Source of the DNA: Tillandsia leiboldiana
Taxonomy: Eukaryota > Streptophyta > Magnoliopsida > Poales > Bromeliaceae
Assembly (NCBI GenBank): GCA_029204045.2
Contig: CM055075.1
Coordinates: 23,099,601-23,163,600 of the forward strand
Direction: 5' to 3'
Length of the DNA stretch: 64,000 bases
Part shown: positions 24,151-36,700 of the stretch, piece after piece
How the letters are laid out: each line of letters starts with the position of its first letter
How positions within the stretch are numbered: the stretch's first letter is position 1
Position numbers and translations under genes: made by a program
The notes under the pieces: generated by a model
The model's database searches: none
What the model saw: the letters and a program-made list of their open reading frames with translations, nothing else
Told to the model about the DNA's origin: nothing

Positions 24151-27100
24151 TGACCTTTTTGATTGATTTTGCGATTTCTTCGCTTCTGACAGCTTGCGGT
24201 GCGGTTTTTGCTTCCGCGGAGCGCGCGGTCGTGTGGTTGGTCGCCGCGTGCTCCGTTTTGCGTGCGGTTTCTGGCATCGGACTTCGGGTTGCGTGCGGAC
24301 CCCTTGGAGGCCAGGTAAGCCGCTGTGCCAATTGCAAGTGTCGACGAGCAATTGGTGGCTTTCTGAGGTGGGTTGGTTTTCTCTCCAAGTCTACGGACTT
24401 CCTTCTAATTCTAATGTGTTAGGATTGCATGCTAGTTTAAGTGTTTTCTTGGAACTTAACTAGCACCCCCGTCATATGTGCATGATTTTGACCAGACCAA
24501 TTGTGAACCTTAATTTGGGCTAGGTTCCTTATACTTTAGACATCCCGCACTTTTCATATCCTTCGGGACTTAGAGTTTCCTCGCCCGGGTAGTGGGCCGA
24601 GTGGTCAGAGTGTTGTGGGACGGGTGTTGCACTCGGGCCCGGGGGGCCGAGTGGGGTCTGGTGGCTGGGTTAGGCCAGTGTTAGCATTTTGGGGAGCCGT
24701 TTCAGGTAAACGGTGGTCCCGGGGGTTTTTCCTTTCCACTGTTCTTCTCGTCACCACCAGGTTGGGGTCGTGGTGCACGTGTGTTAGCAGGACCTTGAAC
24801 CCAGAACCTTTTTGGATAAATACATGATTTTAGTCAGCCAATGTTTCTTCCAAGCCTCGCAAGGTTGTTTGAGTCTGTTCTCGTCTGTTGGGACGAAGGC
24901 ATCAGCTCTTCGAGGTTTGGGCATAAAACTTGATTTCAAAGGGTTTTCCTAAAAGAGACTAAAAATCATTATAAAGATGGATTTCTCTCAGATCGAATGT
25001 TTTTCTGAAATAAATGACATGGTTTCTTATAAACTTATCCACCCGAGTGGATTCGAGTGATCTGGGTTCTAAGGGCTGCTTTCTCTCTTGGGGACGTAGA
25101 TGTTAGTCTCCCTGGGTTTCGGACCCTTCGTAGATCTGGCCGTGGAGTAGCTCCGGCCGTGAGTTGAGTGTTGAGTTCAGTGGAGTTGTGTTGTGGGAGC
25201 CGTGGGTGAGACGGTGGTCCCAGCTGTATAGTACCTTCGTTGAGTGGGTCTGTGTTGCGAGATTGAGTCGTGGAGGGTTCTCCGACTGAGTTTGTGCTTT
25301 GAGCATCGAGATACCGATCTGTTTGATCGAGGACCACAGCCTGCAGGAGCCACTTGTGAGACAGTGATACTGACGAGATACTTGAGTTCGGTGGGGTCGC
25401 ACCCCTCGAACCACGCCCCGGGTGCGTTGATGATTCCGAGCCTGATGAGGCTGCGATGATGATACCGAGCCTGACGAGGCTTCGTTGTTGCGCCTAGTTC
25501 ATATACTAGTGGTCGCTTGATACCCCTGGCCGTGCTACCATGGGGTCACTGTGTGAGATATTGAGTTTGTCCGTTGGGACACCCTGGTTGATACACCAGG
25601 GGGCGCAGGCTTGACTCGACTGGACCCGGGTGGGCAGTCGCTGAGATTTGAGATGTACTGAGGGAGTGATGGCGTAGCATGTGTCATAGTAGAGCGTCTT
25701 GGGCTTAGTACTTGTGACATGTTGTCAGCTGTGAGTGACTGCATACCATCATCCATAGTCTCTTCTTATTGAGCATAGTAGATAGAGGCATGATAGCTGT
25801 AGATTCTTTTCCAGCTTATTTATCTTATTATCAGTCTTTTCTCTATCTTATGCCTCTGGTAGACTTAGTGGGCAGACCGTGGTTCTTGGAGACGGTACCC
25901 ACTGAGAACTACTGTAGGATGTAGTTCTCACACCCTCTGTCGGTGACAGGTTGCTGAGGCTTTCTTCCGTGCCTGCTGTGCTTGATTGGACGGACCGAGG
26001 GCAGGGAGTCGCGTGATAGTTCCCTACCAGCATTGTTACTTTAGAGAGAGGTAGATGTACCATCCCGGATTGTGGGAGTTGGTTATGTTTCCTGTTTAGT
26101 TATCTCCCCTTTGGATTTGTAGATGTTGTATAGGTGCACTTCTTTTTGTATCATCTGATTTTGGGAGATAGGCTATGTGTTGTAGCAGCTTGTAGTTGAG
26201 AAAAAAATTTATAGTACAGCTTTTTATCCGCTCTGATATCTGTGTAGCTGTAGTTTTGTCTTTTGCAGGCTAGACGCTTCGTCTGTACGGCAGTTTCCGT
26301 ACAGATGGCGGATCTGTTAGCGAGCCCGGGTCGCAGTTTCGACCCCGGGGCGTGACATCACACCCTCAACCCAAACCCCAGAGCCAGCTGCTGCTGTTGC
26401 TGCTTCTTCTGCTGCTTTTCCCAGGAGCAGCACGCACAAGAGAGAGAAGGAGAGAAATGGGAGAATGAGGGAATGAGGGAGAGAGAGATTGAGAGAGGAG
26501 TTTTATGTATTGGGCAGCTGGTGGGGTGAATTTACCAAACTACCCTCACTTACAAAAGAATTCATCTCACTGTCCCAGCATTCTGGGCATTGAGTACCGG
26601 TACACGGGGTTGAGTACCGATATCCAAACATAAAATTTCTCCAATCCGAGGCTGGAAAACTCCCTGTTTTGCATAGAGTACCGGTACCCAACATTTGGTA
26701 CCGGTACCCAGCGACTTAGAATCTTTCCTGGTTGTTTTTTTGCACTCAGGCACACTGCGTACCGGTACTCAGCATTCAGTATCGGTACCCAATGTAATTT
26801 TCAGCACCAAATGCATTGCGTACAGGTACCCAAAATTGCGTACCCGTACCCAGCACAAATTTCAGCACTTATGCAAACTTTTGCATATTGAGCCTTCGGA
26901 GTCCGTTTCTAAGGCAATTTTGCACCGTATGAGCTCGATTTTGCCTGAAATTTTGCACGCGCCCTGGGAAACACCTTCAAAACACGTTCTCATTGTATTT
27001 TGCCCAATTTGGCCAAAGTTCAAACCGAAACACCAAGTTTCAGCTCACTACATTCTCAACTCACTTTTGATCCGAAGACTATTTTCTTCGAACCAAACTT

Positions 27101-27186
27101 GTTCCGCCACATGTTAATCATATTTTAAAATATGTTGGAAGTGATTCACCCACACTTTGCTACTTCAGCGAAACCGGTGCACTACA

Positions 27187-28800
27187 ATCCACCCACTGTG
27201 GTCAAAACCATCACAGACTTTGAGCCTTTTACCCGCCACTTCTTCGAAAACATCAGCGAAGCGGGACTACAGCTTCACCTCCCAGCATCATCTGTCCGTC
27301 CAAAAATTTATCACTTTTCCGTCCCCCAGCACAAAAGAAATTCCCCCCTAAAGATCTCCCTCGTGCTATGGACATTCCTCCTCCATTGTGAAGCCGGCCT
27401 AAAGAATCTCCCCTCCCGCAGCCGCCTTCTTCGCAAGTAGTACATCGATCTGATTAGAAGGTTTCACTGTAACTTCGGTAGCGTGAAGAACCTCCACCAC
27501 CACTTGGTGGGGAGTGCGTCGTTCATTGTTGCGAGGTCCAAAATGCCCATACCACCTTCCTCCTTGCTCCTGTACACGTTTTTTCAGGCGACTAAGCAAC
27601 CTCTCCCCGCATCTTTCATCCCACCAACCCAGAAAAAATCTCTTCTCAGTGCCTCAATCCGCTTGATGACCTATTTAGGTGCTTTGAACATCGAAAAGAT
27701 ATAAAGTGGTAGATTGGTTAGGACCGCGTTGGCCTGCCACTCATCAATCCAACTCCGAACTCTAGCGATGACACTTCTCTAATCCTCCTTTCTCAGTGTC
27801 CTGTCGGACAAGGGCAAGCCTAGGTGGCGCGCTGGGAAGGACCCGACTTTGCAGTCCAAGATGTTAGCTAACCTGATCGCCTTGTCCTCTTTGCAGCCCG
27901 TATAGAAAAGCTCAGTTTTCTCCATGTTAACACTAAGACCAGAGGCCCACTCAAACAAAAGCCTGATGAACTTAAGGTTTCTTAAGTACCTCTTCCTGGC
28001 TGCACAAAAAAAGAATGTATCGTCGGTGTATTAGATGATAGCGACCCTACACTCCACCGTCGGGCCCACTCCTCGGATAAGATTGTTACGGACTGCCGCG
28101 TTCGTCATCCGTGCTAAGCTTTCCGCCACCAGCAAGAACAAATAGGGGGAGAGAGGATCCCCCTGTTTCACCCCTCTCTTACTCCTAAACCACTTAGTCG
28201 ATTTCCCATTAACAAGCACCGCTACTTTGGCGTTTTCGACACAAAGTCTTATCCAATCGCACCAATTAGAGTCGAAACCCCAGCATTCCATTATCTTATC
28301 GAGGAAAGCCCAGTTAATTTTGTCGTAGGCTTTTTCGAAATCCACCTTGACTCCGACCCCCTCAACCTTGTTCCTGCTACTCCAACCAATAAGTTCACAA
28401 GCTGTTGCGAAAGCATTAGAAATATTCCTCCCTTTTAGGAACGCTGATTGGTTGTGTCCGATCAAAGTGTGTAGCACAGGTGTCAGTCTGTTAGCCAGGA
28501 CGTTCGAGATTATCTTTTGTAGCCTATTCAAGAGTTAGATCAGACGGAAGTCCTTAGCCTTCGAGGGACCATCAGTTTTGGGAACCAGGCAGATGTAGGA
28601 ATAGTCTATAGGCCCAGTTGAGCACCTGCCAGCGTGCATCTCTTGGAAAATTCTCCAAATGTCACCTTTCAGAGTCTCCCAGAAGATTTGGTAAAAGCTT
28701 AGGGGAAAGTCGTCGGGTCCCGGCGCTTTGTCTCTTCCGAGCTGGAAAGTCGTACTTCTAATCTTCTCCAAGGTAAAGGGGGCATTCAGACTCCGTCGTT
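27187..28800 (-). pseudogene. LINE ORF2 reverse transcriptase
   Basis: Reading down the minus strand: DKAPGPDDFPLSFYQIFW, then SAFLKGRNISNAF, VDFEKAYDKINWAFLD, KRGVKQGDPLSPYLF and YTDD, which are the ordered motifs of non-LTR reverse transcriptase. A TAA stop (28031-28033) sits immediately before YTDD, and an earlier stop follows KDFRLI near 28535, so the gene is inactive. The C-terminal side (RDFFWVG-like, GGMGILDL-like) continues to 27187, where the solo LTR interrupts it. Confidence 0.82.
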
Positions 28801-30109
28801 CTGCCGATGAGAGGCACCTCGTACGAAAGAGCTCACTCCAGTCTCCAAAGCTAGTCTAACCGGCGTCCTAGGGAGAGAAGAGCTCGTTAAACTTGCGAAG
28901 GAAGTAGTCCTTCTTTTCCCCTTCCGTCCGGTACACTTGCCCGTCGTCTTCCAACGTACTAATCAAGTTCGACCTTGGCTTTCCGTTAGCGCACGCGTGG
29001 AAGAATTTGGTGTTACTGTCGCCTTCCCTTAACCACCTTTGTTTTGCTCTAGTTTTTCAAAGTAGCTCCTCATCGTCCAGGACCCTGATAAGGTTGGCTT
29101 TCAGCTGCTCCCTCTTTTCGAAGAGTTTTGTTGGGAGCGCCTGATGCTCCTCTATTTTGTCTAGGGTCAGAATTTTCGACCAGAGCTTAAACTTAGCTGC
29201 CTTATTGCTGTAGAAGTGTAGGGCGCACCATTTTTTGATCATTGTGCGACAATGCCTCAGCTTGGCCGTGAAAGTCAAAATTCCCGAGCTCCTATCCTCA
29301 ATCTCTGTCCACCATCCAGAGACCATCGACAAAAGGTCCTTACGCTTTAGCCACACCTCTTCAAATCTAAACACTTTGCTCTTGGGCCTCTGTTTTCCCC
29401 CCGCCGACAACACAATGGGGCAGTGGTCCGATGTAACTCTAGGTAGGATCTCGACCTCCGACAACGGAAAGGCAGAGGCCCACTCAGTCACGATAAGAAA
29501 CCGGTCGAGTCTCGCTAGGGAGGGAGCACGCTGCATGCTAGACCAGGTATACCGAGAGCTTTTCATAGGTAGGTCAATAAGCGCTAAGTCAGAGATCAGG
29601 TCGTTGAACATATTGGTTGCTCTATCTCTCCACCTCCACCTTACCCGTTCGTCCTGGGACCTCGTGAAATTGAAGTCACCGCAGATAACCCACTTGCCCA
29701 CGCAGCTATCTTTCAAAAGAGCTAGCTCCGAGCATAAGTGGTCTTTCCCTTCCCAGATAGGTGGCCTGTAGACATTAGTGACGTAGAAGTACTCCCCGCT
29801 AAATCGATGATGAAGTTGAAGCGTGAGTGAATAAACGCGAACTAAGACATCGCTACACTCAAAATCCCTAGAGCTCCAACACGTAATCAGACCCCCGGAT
29901 GTCCTGTTCGCCGTGGTATACATCCGCTTATCCAGAAAAGGCCTAACAACACTTCGAAGGAAAGACTCGAAAACGTTCTGGACCTTAGTTTCTTGAAAAC
30001 AAACCACAGTAAGATGAAGTTTAGAAATAATATGACGAACAACATTGCGCTTCGAGGGGTTGTTAAGCCCTCTGACGTTCCAGCTACAGACACAAAACAT
30101 AGAAAACAC
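28801..30109 (-). pseudogene. LINE ORF2 apurinic-like endonuclease domain
   Basis: An open stretch of about 350 codons at 30109-29057 carries the APE endonuclease motifs in order: CSWNVRGLN, QETK, VICGDFNFTRS and TSDHCPI. The likely start ATG is near 30100. The linker to the reverse transcriptase (28801-29056) has stops. The domain nicks target DNA to prime LINE reverse transcription; here only the downstream domains are visibly broken. Confidence 0.85.
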
Positions 30110-31465
30110 AGCACACCCAACCCCAACAGACCCCTACAAAAACCATCAACCACCACACCACAAGCCCCAAAAAGTCCGCCCCCGGACCCCACCCTCCACT
30201 AAAGATGTCCAAAGACTAGCCACGTGCGAACTCCTTGAAGGAGTCCACTTTAGCGTCGTCCAACCGCACCCCACACCGCCAGCTTTTGCCTTGGATCTTC
30301 TTCTTGTTGTACCTATCCCGAGCTCCAACTGCTGCTAACCCCACACCTTCCCTCATCCGAGCCTTCCTGGCGATTGCTCTGATTAGGATTGGAATCGAGT
30401 CCACAGCGTAAGTACGTTGGCTTGTGCTCGTTAAAGAGAGACGCTGCACCGAAACCGCTTCCGACAGACCGACAGCACTACGTGTGACCCCCTCATCCAT
30501 CCCGTCATAATCACCGTTGTCCAAAACCCCAGACGAGGTTAGGCTAAAAAAGGGCTCCACCAACTCATCAACCTCGGAGGCCCCCTTAATTACGAGCTCG
30601 GAGCCAAAGTCCCCCCGCACCAGATCTTCCTCGGAGCCACCCCGAACACCATCAACTCGACCCACCAACAGAGGCCCACAGAAGCCCACCAGGAGCGCAT
30701 GTTGTTTGAGAGAGCCTTGTAGCCCCACTCTAATAGATGGGATCGATTTTCGAAAAAAGGACCACCAAAAGTCACCAACATAGATCTGCATGCCAAGAGC
30801 ATTAATGACCAAGCTAGGGGTCCTCTCACACTCCACCCCAAAACCCCCCGCAATTAATGAATCCAAACCCACTACTCCATTAGTTGTCAGCCCTACACCA
30901 CCCTTATCGAATCTCGAGCCACCAACCACACCATAACATCCCCTCTATTTATTAGAACCGTCCAACTCACCCCTCCCCAAATTCCTCTTAGAAGGAAAGC
31001 ACCCAAGCAAATTCTTGAACACGATAACGCCCAGGTCCAAATCGGTGAAACCTTCGCTAAACCCATTACCCTTTGTTGCAGAGACCCTCGGCAGGGGAGC
31101 CGCTCCGATTCTGGAACCCCTCTCGGGCCGCGCAACCGAGCAAGCCGTTATGGCTCTTCCTCGGCCGCCGGTGTCCCCACCGTAACGCTCACCGGACAAC
31201 GTATTGGGCGGGAGCCGAAGCCCCCCCCTGGAGTACACCGCCCGCCGAAGCCGACATCCCCGAGTTTCAGACGTGCCGACGCACTAGTACCCCTTTCCGC
31301 GCCAACCGCCACCGCACAGATCTGGCCCTACCGGACCACGTCACCACCTCCTCTACCTCGCACTCCAAGCACCCCAGCCTTCGAGACCCAGGTGAGCCGA
31401 GAGGGCCCGCCCAGCGTATGCGGCACTGGAGCAAGCCCACCTCACTTGCCCTGACCTCTCTGCTT
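30110..31465 (-). pseudogene. LINE ORF1 C-terminal part (degraded)
   Basis: Between the ORF2 start and the LTR retrotransposon. The longest open piece is 30929-30216 (237 codons, acidic and glycine-rich, ending KEFARG), the usual spacer-like C-terminus of plant LINE ORF1. Upstream (31000-31465) frames are short, GC-rich and shifted. The segment that should join the zinc-knuckle part is incomplete. Confidence 0.6.
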
Positions 31466-33268
31466 CGGGAATTATGGCGATTACGCCTTGCTGTCTGATG
31501 TGTCCCAGTAGAATCTGGTTGAGCCAGCGGCATAGGGTTGATGCCCGTATCTCCTGGGAATCTAAAATAAATTTTTGGGAGGGGTATTTTGGTAAATTTG
31601 GCATCAATCTGGAAAAGATCCAGGTTTAAGTATGAATAGTGAGTCTGTGGTTTGGGAATGTGTGAGTTGTTCCCTGATCAAAACATATGATTCAGGTTGG
31701 CACAGTCTTCGAGCATTCTGTGGAGTCGATAGTTCGCCTGCAGACAGGTGGGTTTATTTTCGATCCGTGCTTTATCTTTTCGGCCCTCTGGGGTACCTTA
31801 TTTGGTCGGACCCCTATTCTTGTGGTAGCCCAGATTCTATATTTGAGCATTCTTTCCGTTGATTGGTTATTATCAGCTTATATCTAGATTTTTATATCAT
31901 ACTTGATTATATCTAAACACTTACGCCTGATTGGTCATTTAGTTTATACTTGGACACTTTGCGTGTTGGATTGGTCATCTAGCTTATATCTTGGACTTTT
32001 ACCATGCCTGATTGGTCATTAGCTAGCTATCAAATATTTACTATGTTCTCAGTATATCTTGAACTTTTGCCATACCTGATTGGTCACTAGCTAGCTATCA
32101 GATATTACCATGTTTCTCAGTATATCTTAGATATTACTCTTGTACAGACAATCATTGTTCCTTGCATTCAGTATTGCATGGGATGATATCAGATTGGCTT
32201 TCAGTCATTGCATCCCTGTGGGGATTTCCGGCATGTTGCCGATTACCCGGTCTGTGGACTGTGAGCTTGAGCATTAGCATTATGATCGTTGTACACCTGC
32301 TGTTCACTCGCGTACGCTGTGGGATTGATCCCCCACATTGCGTTCTTTACCGATAAAGGGTCTGGTTGACCCGTGAGCAATCCCCTCTTGCTGTATCACT
32401 GGGTACGGGGAGCCCCTCGGCTATACCGATATGAGAAAACTCTTGGCTGTACCGTTAGGTACGAGGATCCTCGCGGCTATATCAATGGTACGGAGTTGCT
32501 GTTCAGCTCGGCTAGGTGGAATCCAGTATGGTTGTGGTTGGTTCTGCTTTGTATCTTCGCCTGAGGTCTTGTTGACCAATATGGTGGTTTTGATTGGGTA
32601 TTTGATTATTCTACCATTGATGCATTGATTACCTGTTTAGCATGCTTAGTCATTATACTCTTATGATTGCTCAGTTTCTTGATTCAGTATCTATATCAGC
32701 ATGCTCTTATTATGATAGTCTAGTACCCTGTTATGCTCAGCACTATATTCATGATTATTCAGTTATCATCTTGTTATACCTGCCTTACCTACTGATCTTT
32801 TACTATCCGCTAATTATTGTATACCAGTAGGTACGATTAGCTATTTCTCGGCTCGTCGTGCCCATTGGGAAACACTCTTGATGTATCTCACACCCCCTGG
32901 GTAACCATTTTTCAGGTTGTTCGGGTGCTGAGATGTCGGAACGTGTTGGTGAGGCTGTCGTGATAGCAATGACCCTTATGTCGCCGTTTAATTTATTTTC
33001 TGCATGATTTATGTAAAGGATAAATGTAATAATGTTTTAAATTTGGCTAACTGTTTATGTAGTTAAATGCGTAGTTTAGACTACTCTGATATTGGTTGTA
33101 AGTACTTAGCCGTGCATGTATAGAAAAGGCTCAGTCCAAGGGGATTGGAAATTTTCTATACATGTGGCGATCTGCTCATCTCCTGGATTGCTTTTAACTC
33201 TGATTTTTTTTTAAAAAAAAAAATTTAAAAACAAATTTAGCCTGCTTTTCGAAACTCTGGGCGTGACA
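31465..33268 (+). repeat. Truncated 5' LTR
   Basis: Matches 36270-38061 from GGCGATTACGCCTTG to the terminal GGGCGTGACA with scattered substitutions. The homology starts abruptly beside LINE sequence. Confidence 0.85.
31860..32110. promoter_or_regulatory. Array of CCAAT-type motifs in LTR
   Basis: GATTGGTTA/GATTGGTCA (CCAAT box on the other strand) occurs five times at roughly 45-70 bp spacing, near 31861, 31929, 31973, 32012 and 32083, within degenerate repeats (TAGCTTATATCTTGGACTTTT). The same array is in the 3' LTR at about 36665-36900. Confidence 0.5.
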
Positions 33269-33275
33269 GATTTTA

Positions 33276-33286
33276 TGGTATCAGAG
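33276..33286 (+). promoter_or_regulatory. Primer-binding site complementary to initiator Met tRNA
   Basis: TGGTATCAGAG lies 7 bp after the LTR terminal CA, the standard minus-strand primer site of many plant LTR retrotransposons. Confidence 0.85.
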
Positions 33287-33423
33287 AAATAGGTATACGA
33301 TACCTAGATTTGGTTAGGATCGAACCCTAGGATGACTTGTGTCCACGAGAGAGCGCGGGGTATTGGTATAGTGGATTGGAGCTCAGGAGTGTTCACACAC
33401 AATTGAGTCTCGTTATTGTGATT

Positions 33424-33588
33424 ATGAGCGGTGTTCGCACGCGCTCTGGGCTTTGGGGTCGCTGTTGGTGCAGGGTTAGCCGCGGTCGTGGTACGAGCCG
33501 TGGGCTTGATGTTTCAGTGGAGCCAAAGGGTTCGGATCGATTACAGCGGTTGAAAGGTCAGATCACCGCTTTTGCCGTAATCATCTAG
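33424..33588 (+). pseudogene. gag N-terminal remnant
   Basis: About 55 codons starting MSGVRTRSGLWGR, with a basic Arg/Gly-rich start and QRLKGQITA, like the start of Ty3/gypsy gag. After a stop the frame continues briefly (QMVQHQM). The sequence then jumps to the region before the 3' LTR. Confidence 0.5.
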
Positions 33589-33760
33589 CAGATGGTACAG
33601 CACCAGATGATTGCTATTATTGCACCGGCGCCACCGCTAGCCCAGAAACTTGAGTGAAGTTGTATTAAACTACCTTGTGATTTTGGGTCTTATTAAACTT
33701 TGATAGTACTGTAGTTAAGTTTAAGTTTCGGGGACGAAACTTCTTATAAGGTGTGGGTGA

Positions 33761-36700
33761 TGTAGTAACCGTGAATTTTGAAAACTGAAATTTAAGTTTA
33801 AGTATATTTTTGGAATGTTTATGAGTCAAAAAAATGTAAATTATCAGTGTTTTCGAACACTGACTTCAAGCTTACAGATTTGAATCTGATCCTGAAAATC
33901 TGAAATTGCCGGTGCGACCGTCTCGTCGAATCGATTGAAAATGATATAAACCAATTTTCGATCCGACGGTCGGATCGTCTCGAAAACAGCGAAGAAGAAG
34001 CGGGCCCCACAACTTAAGTTGTGAATAGTAACCCCTGATTTCGGTCTCCTCTCGACCAAACATCGGCCATTTCACTGTTTGAAGTCCGAACATAGCAGTA
34101 TAAGTAGTCGATTCTAGCTAATTTCGACGTTTTGAACGCAATGGCACTGACGGAATTCGCGTTTGACCACCCGTGCATCTCGAAATGCGTGAAATATGCC
34201 GAAAAACGGGTATTTTCGCGAGAACTTTTATATTTTATGTACAAAAAATTAATAGGATTCTAGGCTAGAGTTCTGGGTGCATTTAGGACCTACAGATGGG
34301 AGCTATGTGGAGTTCATTGACTGTGCAAGGGGGTAATTGCATTTTGTGCAAAATAGCACAATAACTACATATGGTTGTTGGCCTTCTTTGGAGGGAGTAC
34401 GAGGAGCCAAACTTAATTCAATGGCTCTCCTTAACCCTCTGCATGGCCCAGACCAAGCCCAGGTTGTGGTGGTGGCCGAGGAGACACCAACCTTCACCCT
34501 TGGCCGCGCTTGGGAGAGGAAGAAGAAGGTGTGACCCAGGGACTTCAAGTTGATCTCTGTGCAACCTGGAGTGTTCTCCTGCCCCCAGTGGATGTGCTTG
34601 AAGGAGCTGGTTAACTGCGCGACGCAGGGAGGAACGCCGGCTTCATCCTTTTCTTCTCCAACTCCGGCGAGGTAAGCTTTCTTCCTCCTCTGTGTTGTAG
34701 CACCCGAGACCCATGGAAGTAGTCTCTATAGGCTCTTAGGATACTCCACGCCAAGTCCCAGCCCTTGGGAACACCCGGTTGCTGGCAGGGAAAATATCAC
34801 CGCCGGAACCCTAAAAATCTTCGCCACGGCCGTGCGTCGTAACCGTTGGCTCAAATCTTGAAAAAAAATGGTGGGATTGGACTGTAGGACTTGTTGATCA
34901 TCCCCACAAAATTTGGTGGGATTTGGTTGAGTATACGCGTTGCAGATTAAAACCCTAATTTTTGGGTTTTTGTGCTTTGGCCGAGCTCTTTGCTCCGGCG
35001 CCGGCGACGCTCCTCACCGCTCGACACCTGCCCAGAAAGCTTACTGGGATCAAGGTGAGTCTAACCATGCATTTACATGGGGTCCATGCAGCCCGGGTGG
35101 AGTTCCACCATTGTTGGTGGAAGCTCGGGCCGAGCTTGCTCCACCGTCGCCGCCGCCGCCGTGTCCTATCGCCGGGTATGGGTCCAGTAAGCTTCGTGGG
35201 GTCGAGAACCTGTAGGTGCTGTTGCATGTGGTCCATGCATGCCAGAAAGGGTTTCACCATTGTTGGCCGAGCTCGGGCTCAACAATGGTGGCTGGTCGTC
35301 CGGTGATCGTCGGCGGGCACAAGTTGCCCAGACCTTCTCTAATTAACCTCTAGAAGCTATTGGTGCTGTTGCTTGAGACCCAGAACCCACGGTTGGGGAG
35401 TTGCCATTGTAGATGGGTTGGGTTGTGTGTTGTGCAAAGTTACACACCATGTGTTTGAGGAAATGCCTGAGAGAGAGAGAGAGTGTGTGTGTTTTTAGCC
35501 AATTGTAAGCATCCAGCAATTGTTCCAATGTCTTCACATGATCCCCTGAGCTTGATGCTCACTTCAGTCCCAACTTGGACTGTGTGGATTTTTGTGTGGA
35601 GCCTTCATGTCCATTAGAGAGCTTGGGCTTGGATCTGTTGATCCAGCAGCAACTAGGCTGCACTAGAGTGAGCCCTAGAGTCCCTGTGATGTACTGAGCA
35701 TGATGCTCAAGCTGCTTTGCTATTTGCATAAGCAGAAAGTAAAGTTTTAGTAAATGGTGGCTTATGTGGGTCCAATTGACACCGGGGTTGGTTTAGCGAC
35801 TTAGCAACTTCGCGGCAGTGAGCCTCTGACTAATTTGAGGTCACTGAACATGATGCTCACCTTAAAAATATGGAAATGGTCGAGTGAAAAATTGAAAAAT
35901 GCCATTCGGCCTATGTTAGCAAAGAAAATCATGGGCCGAAGTTTTCCTTGGGATTCGTGTTGCTGCCAAATGGTGAGCACGGTGTCCAGCAAGTCGAGGG
36001 CCACCTACTGGTGGTGACGGTTCGTTAAAATGATACACTGATAATTAATACGAGCGAAAAAGGCTCTAAAAGGCGCGTATTTTTGCAATTTTAGAAAACC
36101 CTAGGGGACTAAGCGCAATTGTAACCTCACATGCTATCTTGGACTGTGTGTCCATGATCTCTAAGCTTTTCGTTAGGAATCCAATGGCTCTCGTTGAGTA
36201 GAAATTTATTATCGGTCTGTAAATCGGCAAAATCGTCGGTTTAACGGCATCCCGATGTTAATCATGCAATTCGAGGAATTGCGGCGATTACGCCTTGCCG
36301 TCTGATGTTTCCCAGTAGAATCTGGTTGAGCTAGTGGCATAGGGTTGATGCCCGCATCTTCCGGAAATCTAAAATGAATTTTTGGGAGGGGTATTTTGGT
36401 AAATTTGGCGTTAATCCGGAAAAGATCCAGGTTTAAGTAAGAATAGTGAGACTGTGGTTTGGGTATGTGTGAGTTGTTCCCTAATCAAAACATATGATTC
36501 AGGTTGGCACAGTCTTCGAGCATTCTGTTGGAGTCGATATTTCGCCAGCAGACATGTGGGTTTATCTTCGGTCCGGGCTTTATCTCTTCGGCCCTCTGGG
36601 GTACCTTATTTGGTCAGACCCCTGTTCTTGTGGTAGCCCAGTTTCTATATTTGAGCGTTCTTTCCGTTGATTGGTTATTATCAGCTTATATCTAGATTTT

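Larger units (their letters stand above)
21488..26357 (+). mobile_element. Solo LTR (plus orientation, 4.87 kb) nested in the minus solo LTR
   Basis: Starts TGTAAAGTACCGGGGCATTG and ends CCCCGGGGCGTGACA. TCACA is duplicated exactly at 21483-21487 and 26358-26362. There is no internal retrotransposon domain. It holds four different tandem arrays (159-bp units, GC-rich units, 45-bp units and CGCCGACGG units), splice-donor-like GAGGTAAGC sites at about 22516 and CCAGGTAAGCC at about 24310, and the LTR core block near 25860-25990. It inserted after the 18659-27186 LTR. Confidence 0.9.
18659..27186 (-). mobile_element. Solo LTR (minus orientation) inserted in the LINE, itself split by a nested solo LTR
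   Basis: On the minus strand it starts TGTAGTGCACCGG (27186) and ends GGGGCGTGACA (18659). Flanks are 5-bp duplications: GTCCA at 18654-18658 and ATCCA at 27187-27191 (one mismatch). Removing it restores the LINE reading frame. Without the nested element it is about 3.65 kb. No internal region, primer-binding site or polypurine tract is seen, so it is a solo LTR. Its half at 26363-27186 has repeated GTACCGGTAC-type motifs; 18659-21487 has two repeat fields listed separately. Confidence 0.83.

Noticed and set aside
22593..24388. Long overlapping ORFs (430-570 codons) on both strands
   Set aside because: They fall in GC tandem arrays where stop codons are rare; products are Arg/Ala/Pro repeats, all frames are open, and the region is inside a solo LTR.
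18659..26357. One DNA transposon with GTCACGCCCC inverted ends
   Set aside because: The two ends are 3' ends of two different LTRs in opposite orientation; flanks do not match each other, while each LTR has its own target duplication.
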